Source of the DNA: Deltaproteobacteria bacterium UBA2409
Lineage (GTDB): Bacteria > Bdellovibrionota_C > UBA2361 > DDRT01
Assembly: GCA_002343185.1 (NCBI GenBank)
Contig: DDRT01000004.1
Coordinates: forward strand, 62,535-113,661
Direction: 5' to 3'
DNA: 51,127 bases
The translations under genes were made by a program, and so were the position numbers. Positions 34,758 to 41,746 of the stretch are shown one piece after another (position 1 is the first letter of the stretch; each line of letters starts with the position of its first letter). The notes below the pieces were generated by a model that saw only the letters and a program-made list of their open reading frames with translations, was not told the origin of the DNA and ran no database searches.

Positions 34758-35543
34758 ATGATGAAGTTAACTGTGCTTGGCTCTGGTACCTCCACCGGTG
34801 TACCTCTCCCAGGCTGCCCTTGTGAGACCTGCAATTCAGATGACCCGAAAGATATTAGAAACAGAACATCGGCGGCAATCTTTCTAGATTCTGGAGAAAC
34901 TATTCTAATTGATACCGCGCCAGATCTAAGACACCAGGTTAGACAGTTTGGAATAAAAAGAATCGATTCAGTCGTTTTTACCCACTATCACGCTGATCAT
35001 ATTTTAGGCTTTGAAGACCTAAGACCATTCAATTTCATCTCTAAAAAGGCAATTCCAATCTACCTTACAAAAGAGACTGAAAAAGAACTTTCAAGGTTTT
35101 ATTCCTACATCTTCGAGCCCTCCTCTAGTTATGAGGGTGGATTGTTAACAAAAGTAGAAAATAATCTCTTTAATCTTGGTGATAGTTTTGAGATCTTGGG
35201 AGTTGAATTTCAATCACTAAAGCTTAAGCATGGATCAATGGATGTTTCTGGATTTAGATTCGGAGACTTCGCATATTGTACTGATTGCAATTTTATTCCA
35301 GAAGAAACAATTGATAAAATTAAAGGAGTAAAAATACTTATTCTTGATGCTCTAAGATGGGCAAAAGATGGCTCACATAAAACTCACTTCTCTGTAGAGC
35401 AAGCAATTGAAGTGAGTCAGAAGATCGGAGCTGAAAAAACCTATCTAACTCATATGACCCACTCAATACTACACGAAAGAGACTCAAAGCTTCTGCCTAA
35501 AGGGATTAGCTTTGCTTATGATGGGTTGGAGATTAGTTTGTAA
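34758..35543 (+). CDS. MBL-fold metal-dependent hydrolase (PhnP-like)
   Basis: A 261-residue metallo-beta-lactamase-fold enzyme. The metal motif THYHADHILGFEDLRPF (HxHxDH) is at about residue 75, with further ligands in KLKHGSMD, YCTDCNF and THMTHS. The start SGTSTGVPLPGCPCETC with paired cysteines is typical of PhnP/RNase-Z-like phosphodiesterases. The likely substrate is a cyclic nucleotide or phosphodiester, but no phosphonate genes are nearby, so this is only family-level. Confidence 0.88.
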   Translation: MMKLTVLGSGTSTGVPLPGCPCETCNSDDPKDIRNRTSAAIFLDSGETILIDTAPDLRHQVRQFGIKRIDSVVFTHYHADHILGFEDLRPFNFISKKAIPIYLTKETEKELSRFYSYIFEPSSSYEGGLLTKVENNLFNLGDSFEILGVEFQSLKLKHGSMDVSGFRFGDFAYCTDCNFIPEETIDKIKGVKILILDALRWAKDGSHKTHFSVEQAIEVSQKIGAEKTYLTHMTHSILHERDSKLLPKGISFAYDGLEISL

Positions 35544-35559
35544 GAGGATTTTTTTACTT

Positions 35560-35739
35560 GGGGGTCAGGCCGGGAGGCCTGACCAGGCAAGTGCTAGCAT
35601 CTGTCTGGTCAGGCCTCCCGGCCTGACCCCCGTTTTCTTTCTTCGTCTGCTTGCGCAGACGACAGATCCTCCCGGCCTGACCCCCGTTTTCTTTCTTCGT
35701 CTGCTTGCGCAGACGACAGATCCTCCCGGCCTGACCCCC
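35560..35739. repeat. GGTCAGG-family repeat cluster with 54-bp tandem units
   Basis: 35560-35631 is a near-perfect palindrome: GGGGGTCAGGCCGGGAGGCC on the left mirrored by GGCCTCCCGGCCTGACCCCC on the right, around a short centre. It is followed by two tandem 54-bp units (period fixed by CCCCC at 35627, 35681 and 35735), each with a CGTCTGC-TTGC-GCAGACG hairpin and CTCCCGGCCTGACCCC. One unit recurs at 17123-17190. It lies between convergent genes (MBL and ispD). ORFs crossing it are fortuitous. Confidence 0.85.
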
Positions 35740-35743
35740 AAAG

Positions 35744-36367
35744 TCACTTCTTCAGCAACGCCGCTACTATTTCAATATCGGATTTTACAGTTAATTTAAT
35801 ATTCCGCTTACTGCCCTCAACAACGGAGACACCGCTATCAAAGAGAGATGTTTCATCAGGGATCGAAGCTAAATCGCCTTTATAGTTTCTGAATGCCTCA
35901 ACTAATCTCCCATATTGGAACGCCTGAGGTGTTTGAATACACCAAACCTGATCACGATCTATGAGCTGCATCGTAGACTTTTGTTTAAGTGTATCCGTTG
36001 GTGCAATAGCAACAGTTGCAGCTCCACTCACTTTAGCAGCTTCTATTACCCGAAAAAAAAGCTCAGGCTCAACACAACATCTTGCTCCATCATGAATCAC
36101 AACTATGTCTTCTGCTTTAGCTAATTCAGAGATAGCTCTAAGTCCATTTAAAACACTCTCTGCTCTAGAAGCACCGCCTCTGCATAGAAGTATATTAGGA
36201 GCTATTTTTTTTAGATCTGGGATAGAGGTTGGAACAACTACTATCTCAAAAAGTGGGATAACTTTATCTAGAGTATGCTCGATAACAGGTTTATCAGCGA
36301 TCTTGAAGAGCAGTTTTTGCGATCCAAACCGCTCCCCAACTCCCCCAGCAGGAATTATCGCAAACAT
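35744..36367 (-). CDS. ispD: 2-C-methyl-D-erythritol 4-phosphate cytidylyltransferase
   Basis: Third step of the MEP isoprenoid pathway. It has the nucleotidyltransferase motif AIIPAGGVGERFGSQKL at the N-terminus, VVIHDGARC in the middle and IQTPQAFQ later. The ATG overlaps the carD stop (TAATG), so it is translationally coupled; a TTG 9 nt upstream is the alternative start. About 207 residues, slightly short but complete. ispF is not adjacent. Confidence 0.93.
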   Translation of the reverse strand: MFAIIPAGGVGERFGSQKLLFKIADKPVIEHTLDKVIPLFEIVVVPTSIPDLKKIAPNILLCRGGASRAESVLNGLRAISELAKAEDIVVIHDGARCCVEPELFFRVIEAAKVSGAATVAIAPTDTLKQKSTMQLIDRDQVWCIQTPQAFQYGRLVEAFRNYKGDLASIPDETSLFDSGVSVVEGSKRNIKLTVKSDIEIVAALLKK

Positions 36368-36903
36368 TACTGACAAAGAGCTTGAAGCTCAGTCATCACT
36401 TTGTCTGTAGGTCTTGCCTTTGCAACAGCTATCTCAGAAACAAGTAATGACTGTGCGGTATCGAACATCTTCTTTTCGCCGAATGAAAGTTCTTTACCAA
36501 GACTTAAAATGGTGAGATCTCGTAGCACTTCTGCAATTTCAAAAACAGAGCCGGTCTTAATTTTATTGCTGTATTCTCTAAATCTTCTGTTCCATGTTTG
36601 AGTGTCGATCTTGACGTTTCTCATTCTCAAAATAGTGTAAACTTTAGTAACTGCTTTTTTATCAATAACTCTTCTGATTCCTACACTTTCTGCCTGAACC
36701 ACAGGGACTAGTACCTTCATCTCTGATTCATGAATATTAATTTCAAGAAAACGTTGTTCAGTTCCTGCTACCTGCTTTGCACATACTGCTTCAATAGTTC
36801 CAACTCCATGACCTGGATAAACGATCTTATCGCCGACTTTAAAGACGATCTTATCGACCTTGGCTGTTACTAAAGGCTTTTTCGGTGTGCTTGGCTTCTT
36901 CAA
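36367..36903 (-). CDS. carD: CarD/CdnL-type RNA polymerase-binding regulator
   Basis: The N-terminal Tudor-like RNA-polymerase interaction domain is clear: FKVGDKIVYPGHGVGTIEAV ... KVLVPV, followed by a helical DNA-binding domain (TKVYTILRMRNVKID ... ELSFGEKKMFDTAQSLL). It stabilises open complexes, notably at housekeeping promoters in other bacteria. The TTG start at 36903 is preferred because GGAGGG lies about 8 nt upstream; a start farther upstream at 36933 would put that Shine-Dalgarno inside the gene. It is coupled to ispD, a frequent pairing in related genomes. Confidence 0.9.
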   Translation of the reverse strand: MKKPSTPKKPLVTAKVDKIVFKVGDKIVYPGHGVGTIEAVCAKQVAGTEQRFLEINIHESEMKVLVPVVQAESVGIRRVIDKKAVTKVYTILRMRNVKIDTQTWNRRFREYSNKIKTGSVFEIAEVLRDLTILSLGKELSFGEKKMFDTAQSLLVSEIAVAKARPTDKVMTELQALCQ

Positions 36904-37048
36904 AGGTAGTCCCTCCAATAAAAAAATACGCACACTACTTAAGAAATAGCTTAAACTTAATAAGTTATGTGCGGTAAATAAGAACCAACAGAAGTTTTTC
37001 TGTTTTGCGCGCGATTTTTTTCACACTTGGCTCTCACAAATAGAATCC

Positions 37049-37073
37049 ATTGCTGTAGTTCCTCTACAGCAAT
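37049..37073. other. Perfect 10-bp hairpin between rimI and carD
   Basis: ATTGCTGTAG-TTCCT-CTACAGCAAT. There is no T-run on the minus strand, so termination would be atypical. It lies 30 bp beyond the rimI stop. Confidence 0.5.
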
Positions 37074-37102
37074 CGCAATGATACCAGTTCGCAAGTCTTA
37101 GG

Positions 37103-37516
37103 TCAAACAATACGACGCATTATAATTGCGTCATCATCACTATAGTAGGCCTGTCTAATTCCTATTCTTTTAAAATTTTCTGATTGATAAAGCGACAAAG
37201 CAGCTAAATTTTTTGATCTAACTTCAAGATATATACTTTCTCCTGAAGTTATTTGCTTTACTAGCTCAGCAATTAATGCCTTAGCAAATCCCTTGCGCCT
37301 GAATGATTCCGATATAACCAGATCCTCTATACACCAATCTGGTTTAGAAAAGATTAAGTAACCAACAAAAAGATCGTTATAATAAGCACCGATAACACGC
37401 TGATCATCTAGTGCAGACTGAAGATTTTTTTCACTCCAGGTACTTATACCCTCAAGTTCAAGCAGACTTGGCTTTTTGAACGATAGCTGCAAATCCAACT
37501 GAATCCTTTGCTGCAA
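37103..37516 (-). CDS. rimI: RimI-like N-acetyltransferase (GNAT)
   Basis: A 137-residue acetyltransferase. The acetyl-CoA site reads ISESFRRKGFAKALIAELV (R/Q-x-x-G-x-A type), followed by the RimI-typical YLEVRSKNLAALSLYQSENFKRIG and the C-terminal YYSDDDAIIMRR. It presumably acetylates ribosomal protein S18 N-termini; other alanine-type targets cannot be excluded. The start lies 59 bp inside rplT; the alignable N-terminus (LLELEGISTWSEKNL) supports that ATG or a nearby CTG. Confidence 0.88.
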   Translation of the reverse strand: MQQRIQLDLQLSFKKPSLLELEGISTWSEKNLQSALDDQRVIGAYYNDLFVGYLIFSKPDWCIEDLVISESFRRKGFAKALIAELVKQITSGESIYLEVRSKNLAALSLYQSENFKRIGIRQAYYSDDDAIIMRRIV

Positions 37517-37805
37517 TATCGGCTAATACCTTTCTGTCTATCTCTATATTTGCTTTTTTAAGCCCGGTAACTAACTTTGAGTAGGAGATCCCTTCATTCC
37601 TTGCAGCAGCATTAATTCTAATAATCCAAAGCGATCTAAAGTTTCTCTTCTTTTGCTTTCGTCCGATATAAGCATGCTCAAGTGCCTTTTGAACTGATCG
37701 TTTTGCTAACTTAAAGCACTTACTTCTTCTGCCACGGAAACCTTCGGCAAGCTTTAACCAACGCTTATGTCTTCTTCTTGATACTACTCCGCCTTTAACT
37801 CTCAT
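37458..37805 (-). CDS. rplT: 50S ribosomal protein L20
   Basis: A 115-residue, strongly basic protein: MRVKGGVVSRRRHKRWLKL, the RGRRSKCFKLAKRSVQKALEHAY rRNA-binding segment and the conserved LWIIRINAAARNEG. It is second after rpmI, with rimI overlapping its end. infC, the usual third member, is not here. Confidence 0.97.
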   Translation of the reverse strand: MRVKGGVVSRRRHKRWLKLAEGFRGRRSKCFKLAKRSVQKALEHAYIGRKQKKRNFRSLWIIRINAAARNEGISYSKLVTGLKKANIEIDRKVLADIAAKDSVGFAAIVQKAKSA

Positions 37806-37818
37806 GACTTCCTCTTAA

Positions 37819-38019
37819 CTATAATTGATTTGGTAGCAATTTTCTTGCTGTATTTAAATTTGTCTTATCTAAAGTGGCCATCTTTGAAAGACGTCTCTTT
37901 CTTTTAGAAGCTTTCTTTGCAGTGTTGTGACTCATGTTAGCATGAGCGCGCTTCACTCTTCCCTTACTTGATACTTTGAGCTTTTTATAAGCAGTTCTAT
38001 TTGTTTTAACCTTCGGCAT
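37819..38019 (-). CDS. rpmI: 50S ribosomal protein L35
   Basis: A 66-residue basic protein beginning MPKVKTNRTAYKKLKVSSKG and carrying AHANMSHNTAKKASKRKRRL. It is 13 bp upstream of rplT. infC does not precede it; a divergent lipoprotein gene lies 101 bp upstream, so the promoter must be in that gap. No L20-type leader fold was recognised. Confidence 0.96.
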   Translation of the reverse strand: MPKVKTNRTAYKKLKVSSKGRVKRAHANMSHNTAKKASKRKRRLSKMATLDKTNLNTARKLLPNQL

Positions 38020-38120
38020 ACTCTTTTCCTTAAAGAACCAGATAGTTTACAGTAGTTTAAGGTAAGAATCAAACAGTAGCCCCCTTTCTCTCCTTTGGGT
38101 CTTTCCATAGAATCGGCAAT

Positions 38121-38501
38121 ATGAGAGCCCTACTACTTTTAATTGCCCTGACCGCTTGCGCAGAGCTTAATAACCCCTACTACCAGGATCCCTATTATAA
38201 CGAGCCATCGTATAGTAACCCTTATTATTATGATGATAGCTACTATAATAGAAAAGAACGTGAACGTTTGGAGCGTGAAAGAAGAAGGCTTGAATGGGAA
38301 CGAGAAAAACTAGAAAAAGAGCGTGAAAGGGAAAGACGAAACCATCTTAGAGGGCGACCTTCTGCCCCACCTCTAGCTCCTATGAACTGTCCTTCAGGTT
38401 TTTCTCCTAGTAATAGTAAATGTTCTGATAAGGAGCGTCGAAGCCGGGGGGGCTGCAGAGATATGAGGCTACCAAATGGTCAACTTTGTGTTGATAGGTA
38501 A
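38121..38501 (+). CDS. Tyrosine-rich small lipoprotein
   Basis: A 126-residue protein with a signal peptide ending in the lipobox TACA (cleavage before Cys). Next comes a Tyr/Pro/Asn-rich segment (NNPYYQDPYYNEPSYSNPYY), a charged Arg/Glu coiled-coil-like helix (ERERLERERRRLEWERE) and a Cys-containing C-terminus (four cysteines in about the last 35 residues). No family was recognised. It is probably an envelope-exposed, low-complexity protein. Confidence 0.65.
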   Translation: MRALLLLIALTACAELNNPYYQDPYYNEPSYSNPYYYDDSYYNRKERERLERERRRLEWEREKLEKERERERRNHLRGRPSAPPLAPMNCPSGFSPSNSKCSDKERRSRGGCRDMRLPNGQLCVDR

Positions 38502-38503
38502 CT

Positions 38504-39013
38504 TTACTCCTTAAATAAGCAAACTGAGTTAATGCAGTACCGTTTTTGTGGCTTTCCATCTCTTCCAATTGGCCCATCAGGAAAAACATGTCCTAAGTGG
38601 GCATCACATCTAGCACATCGAACTTCGGTTCTTGTCATACCGTAGGAAGTATCCTCGACATATTTAATCACATCTTTTTTGGCAGCTTCAGTGAAACTTG
38701 GCCAACCTGTTCCTGAATCAAACTTCGAGCTGCTACTAAAGAGAAGCTCACCACAACATTTGCATCTGTATTCTCCATTAGCATAGGTATTGCAATATTC
38801 CCCCGAGAATGGACGTTCTGTTCCATGATCCCTACAAACTTTGAATTCTTCCTCAGTTAATACAGACCTCCAGTAACTTTGATCTTTCTCCTTCCAGTTA
38901 ACCTCATCGGTTTTCAAATTAACAAGGTGTTTTGGAATCTCAGACATGGTCTCCCTTGGGATTAAAAACTTAACCCCTACAAAAATAGCTATTAGAAGCA
39001 ATAAAAGCCTCAT
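38504..39013 (-). CDS. msrB: Peptide methionine-R-sulfoxide reductase, membrane-anchored
   Basis: Reduces methionine-R-sulfoxide in proteins. From the ATG giving MRLLLLLIAIFVGVKFLIPR there is an N-terminal membrane anchor, followed by the MsrB domain: YWRSVLTEEEFKVCRDHGTE, zinc-binding pairs in YRCKCCGELLF and CARCDAHLGHVF, and the catalytic Cys in RYCINSVCLF. The longer ORF upstream lacks a fitting signal. It is probably an extracytoplasmic repair enzyme. Confidence 0.93.
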   Translation of the reverse strand: MRLLLLLIAIFVGVKFLIPRETMSEIPKHLVNLKTDEVNWKEKDQSYWRSVLTEEEFKVCRDHGTERPFSGEYCNTYANGEYRCKCCGELLFSSSSKFDSGTGWPSFTEAAKKDVIKYVEDTSYGMTRTEVRCARCDAHLGHVFPDGPIGRDGKPQKRYCINSVCLFKE

Positions 39014-39059
39014 GAATCTCCCCCTAGTATCACCGCATCTAAACAAATGGGAAAGGGTT

Positions 39060-39269
39060 ATGAACTCAGTAGAAAAGATTCTTGAAATTGAGAGTAGGTT
39101 AGAGCACTTAGAAGCTTCAGCGCTATGGATTGCAAGAGAAACTGTACATTCTGACAATGCAGTCTCTCAAACAGGCACTCTTATCACAGTCTTAGCTGAT
39201 GAGATTAGGGAGAAGCTAGTTAACCTTATTCGTGAGCTTGAAGATCAGGCTGAGCGATACCTCCAGTAG
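39060..39269 (+). CDS. Small helical hypothetical protein
   Basis: A 69-residue, fully helical, acidic protein (MNSVEKILEIESRLEHLEAS...), possibly a coiled coil. The ATG at 39060 has AAAGGG just upstream; the reading frame extends farther left only through msrB on the other strand. Function unknown; it could be a regulatory or adaptor peptide. Confidence 0.55.
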   Translation: MNSVEKILEIESRLEHLEASALWIARETVHSDNAVSQTGTLITVLADEIREKLVNLIRELEDQAERYLQ

Positions 39270-39290
39270 GTTCTGCTATTTTTTCCTAGA

Positions 39291-39320
39291 TTGAACCAGT
39301 TTTCTCGACACAACTAATAT
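39291..39320 (+). promoter_or_regulatory. Promoter for the DUF5658-like gene
   Basis: TTGAAC (39291-39296), 18-bp spacer, TAATAT (39315-39320). Good matches to the sigma-70 consensus, 40 bp before the gene's start. Confidence 0.5.
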
Positions 39321-39359
39321 TTCCTGATACGAACCCCCTTTATGAGTCGAAAAGGGGAT

Positions 39360-39716
39360 ATGACAACTGTAGTACAGCCAGCTGAGAGAACATATGAAAA
39401 TCTGGAAGCTGCCCTTTTAGCCTTTACCTTAGCTGCTATTCAGATTGTAGATGGGGTATTCACCTCAATCGGGATTGGTATGTTCGGATTGGAGATGGAA
39501 GCGAACCCATTTTTAAGATCTCTTATGGGCACCTTTGGTGTAGGAGAAACACTCACATTCGTTAAGTGTCTTGCGATTCTCACTATTTTTCTTCTTTTTA
39601 AACTTTCAAGCCGGGTAACCTGGATACCAAAAGCATTTAAGGGATTAATCCTTCTATATCTTTTTGCTGCAATCCTTCCCTGGACAATTATTCTCTCTAG
39701 AGAAGTTGTTCTGTAG
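39360..39716 (+). CDS. DUF5658-like integral membrane protein
   Basis: A protein of about 118 residues with three hydrophobic segments. The motif QIVDGVFTSIGIGMFGLEME followed by ANPF, with a later Lys in FVKCLAILT, is typical of DUF5658 (D...T...G..E.NP...K). The ATG at 39360 is chosen because AAAGGGGAT lies immediately upstream; the in-frame ATG at 39342 has no SD. Function unknown. Confidence 0.7.
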   Translation: MTTVVQPAERTYENLEAALLAFTLAAIQIVDGVFTSIGIGMFGLEMEANPFLRSLMGTFGVGETLTFVKCLAILTIFLLFKLSSRVTWIPKAFKGLILLYLFAAILPWTIILSREVVL

Positions 39717-39805
39717 CCGTTCACCCTATCAATATGTTTCGGCTGCCTTCTTCTGTAACTAAGTTGCAGTAGCGTTTTTTACTTCTTAAAAACAGATACA
39801 AAGAG

Positions 39806-39811
39806 TATAAT
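39806..39811 (+). promoter_or_regulatory. -10 box for the Cys-rich peptide gene
   Basis: Perfect TATAAT, 20 bp before the ATG, with an AGGGAG Shine-Dalgarno between. The -35 is poor (TTCTTA at 17-bp spacing), suggesting activation or weak expression. Confidence 0.4.
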
Positions 39812-39831
39812 GATCTTTAGGGAGATTTTTT

Positions 39832-39924
39832 ATGGCAAAGAAATGTTCATGCACCTGTCAGCACTGTAAAAAGAAATGCTGCGGCGGAAAGAAGTGTTGC
39901 AGTAAATGTAAGTGTTGTGGGTAG
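39832..39924 (+). CDS. Cysteine-rich 30-residue peptide, metallothionein-like
   Basis: Begins MAKKCSCTCQHC and continues with CC, CC, C.C and CCG groups. It has 11 cysteines in 30 residues, arranged as CxC and CC with lysines and one histidine, the pattern of very small metallothioneins. A strong Shine-Dalgarno (AGGGAG) and a TATAAT support expression. It is shorter than known bacterial SmtA-type metallothioneins (~55 residues) and lacks their fold signature, so family membership is uncertain. It probably binds Zn, Cu or Cd. Confidence 0.6.
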   Translation: MAKKCSCTCQHCKKKCCGGKKCCSKCKCCG

Positions 39925-39998
39925 GGCAAACTGATATCAGCTATCTGAAGTCTGATAACCGAGATCCGAAGACTGATATCCGTTCTCAGCTGTCCGTT

Positions 39999-40016
39999 AG
40001 CAGAAATCCGTCTGCT
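39999..40016. other. Hairpin downstream of the Cys-rich gene
   Basis: AGCAGA ... TCTGCT, with eight A residues following on the plus strand. The U-tract is on the wrong side for either gene, so it is not called a terminator. The preceding 39930-39984 contains a diverged repeat (GAAGTCTGATA / GAAGACTGATAT). Confidence 0.35.
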
Positions 40017-40024
40017 AAAAAAAA

Positions 40025-40534
40025 TTAAATCCCATCAAAGCCTTCATTAATTTCAAGAAAAAGCTGATCGAAGCTATCAGCGTATTTAGAATTTTCTCCA
40101 ACTTTTGGATCTGTGTGAAATACAATCCCTATTGCTGGATGAGATAATACCCTTGGCCTATGAGCAACACCTGCCTCAATTCTGACAAAGCATTCTGGGT
40201 CATCATGAAATGACTGAAGACTTCTAGAGTTACTGACTCTTTGGGGAGAAGTTCTACTTTCAAGATCAAACCTTAGCTGTCCTTCAAATAAGCCTGAAAC
40301 TTGAGTGCTATTGGGGTGAAACTCCGCAGGATGCTCTCCCTCTTTAAATATAAATACCTTGGCTATCTTGAATCCTTCAGGTGCTCCATCTAGAAGGATT
40401 CCATCGCTAATAGCTGTGGATTTTTTCAGATCTTCAATGGCTTTATGTATTTGATCTATATTTCTATCAATCCATTGTCTGAGAAGTGGATTAGTCTCGA
40501 CACCACAATTACAAATTGTATTTAGTTCAAACAT
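40025..40534 (-). CDS. Cupin-like hypothetical protein
   Basis: A 169-residue protein whose second half looks like a double-stranded beta-helix: EHPAEFHPNSTQVSGLFEGQ split near residue 75, and VRIEAGVAHRPRVLSHPAIGIVFHT, with histidines placed as possible metal ligands. The N-terminus carries CNCG. No specific family was recognised. It is isolated, 85 bp from the zincin gene. Confidence 0.55.
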   Translation of the reverse strand: MFELNTICNCGVETNPLLRQWIDRNIDQIHKAIEDLKKSTAISDGILLDGAPEGFKIAKVFIFKEGEHPAEFHPNSTQVSGLFEGQLRFDLESRTSPQRVSNSRSLQSFHDDPECFVRIEAGVAHRPRVLSHPAIGIVFHTDPKVGENSKYADSFDQLFLEINEGFDGI

Positions 40535-40619
40535 AAACGAGACATTATAGTTGATTTTAAATTCTAAACACAGTCCAAAGTATGCCTTGACGCCTGCCCC
40601 CTGTTATTAATAACACTCA

Positions 40620-41396
40620 TCAAGGTAAATAAAACTTAAACTCGGGAAAATCCCGATCGGATTTTATTAATCCATTACTGCTCACCATAAACTTTCTTAA
40701 GAACCCACGTTTAATAACTTCATTAACCTCATCTGGCGCCTGCCTTGATCGTAGACTTAAGAACATTGCTGCTTCCTGAACCTCAGGGGAAACACCTCTC
40801 CATGAATAAGGCAACGCGTCAGGAACAGTCATTTTTGCATGCATGCAAGCATTAAACTCTTCGACAATCTCCTCACAGCTAGTCTCTCTTCTAGCAAATG
40901 AAACAGCGTGCCCAAGTTCATGATGAACAACAGCAAGCTCCATCTCTGCTGGATTTAAACCAATCTCATTAGCATACTGCGCAGCTTCGGCCTTGTTAAT
41001 AAAAATGATTGCACCCGAAGGTGTATCGAGACAACAAGACTGCATTCCTGAATTCAAGAAAGTCATACTAATTGGAAGTCCATCGTAATAAATTCCAAAA
41101 CGATCTGTTATAGCATGTGAAAAATCCAAGAAAGTAGTCACTCCACATCCCTGACAAGTCTGCCCCACATGGCTTAGATTTAAAAATGGGATCCCGGTTG
41201 GACCATCTTCAGGGATAGGCCCATGCCTGCCCTGGGAGGTAAATTTAATCAAGTTTGAAAATCCGGCTGGGATACCAGCTCTTCTATTTCTAATTATAAG
41301 ATCAGCAGTATATAAAAATAGCTGCTCAACATGATCTCTCGGATCTGGAAGCTTTGCTGAATCAAAAGATAATGGATGGTTTGTAATTGTCCGCAT
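40620..41396 (-). CDS. Zincin-like metalloprotease
   Basis: A 258-residue soluble protein with a zinc-protease motif HHELGHAVSFARRE (HExxH) and downstream acidic residues (CEEIVEEF) that may give the third ligand. No signal peptide is apparent. No known family was identified. It lies between the cupin-like gene and the cassette array; whether it relates to either is unknown. Confidence 0.6.
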   Translation of the reverse strand: MRTITNHPLSFDSAKLPDPRDHVEQLFLYTADLIIRNRRAGIPAGFSNLIKFTSQGRHGPIPEDGPTGIPFLNLSHVGQTCQGCGVTTFLDFSHAITDRFGIYYDGLPISMTFLNSGMQSCCLDTPSGAIIFINKAEAAQYANEIGLNPAEMELAVVHHELGHAVSFARRETSCEEIVEEFNACMHAKMTVPDALPYSWRGVSPEVQEAAMFLSLRSRQAPDEVNEVIKRGFLRKFMVSSNGLIKSDRDFPEFKFYLP

Positions 41397-41501
41397 GGAG
41401 GATAAAATATACCATACTAAAATCGCTACTCAATTGTGACCACCATTTAGAGCCACACTCTTTTCTAAATTCTGGTTGCTAATATAAGTGGCTAACTGGT
41501 A

Positions 41502-41624
41502 ACTGGAGTCACCCTGTAGTAGTGGCTCCTCCTGTCTCTCCTAGCTCTAGCCATTCCTTCTATTCTATCGGTTAAAAACTTTTATGGTTTCTTACAAAAT
41601 CACTAAAAACAGGGTGGCTCCAGT
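41502..41624. repeat. 123-bp element with 16-bp inverted repeats
   Basis: ACTGGAGTCACCCTGT (41502-41517) and ACAGGGTGGCTCCAGT (41609-41624) match as an inverted repeat with one mismatch. It lies in the 301-bp gap between the array and the zincin gene, 66 bp beyond the last attC. It may be a MITE-like element; no target-site duplication was certain. No gene was seen in this gap. Confidence 0.55.
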
Positions 41625-41689
41625 AAGAATCATGGAGATTTAGTAATCCAAGTCCCAGTTCCGGTTTATTCAATGAAGTCATTTGAGTT

Positions 41690-41746
41690 GTACAACGTTA
41701 TGAATCAGCAGGCGATTTATCGCTCTGCTGGATTCGATTGTTAGGT
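41690..41746 (-). other. attC site of cassette D
   Basis: A 57-bp site with ACCTAAC (41746-41740) and GTTGTAC (41696-41690) at the ends. Between them GAATC-C-AGCAG pairs with CTGCT-GATTC, leaving one extrahelical C, and the centre GCGAT-AA-ATCGC extends the stem. This is a near-textbook attC. The stop codon of the 216-residue ORF lies inside it. Confidence 0.85.

Noticed and set aside
34289..34834. 181-residue version of the DUF1844 protein
   Set aside because: The extension runs antisense through the start of the MBL gene; the ATG at 34684 matches the family length.
35631..35739. Possible CRISPR array
   Set aside because: Only two directly abutting 54-bp units without variable spacers, and no cas genes; it is a tandem repeat.
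35512..35799. Plus-strand reading frame across the 54-bp repeats with repeated PPGLTPVFFLRLLAQ units
   Set aside because: It is produced by the tandem nucleotide repeats, starts inside the MBL gene and has no Shine-Dalgarno; the same holds for the opposite-strand frame at 35565-35747.
38504..39157. Longer msrB with an additional 48 N-terminal residues
   Set aside because: The extra segment would place the membrane anchor internally and overlaps the divergent 39060 gene; the ATG at 39013 fits better.
39999..40028. Rho-independent terminator after the Cys-rich peptide gene
   Set aside because: The A-run follows the hairpin on the plus strand and would be a T-run before the hairpin on the minus strand; wrong order for both directions.
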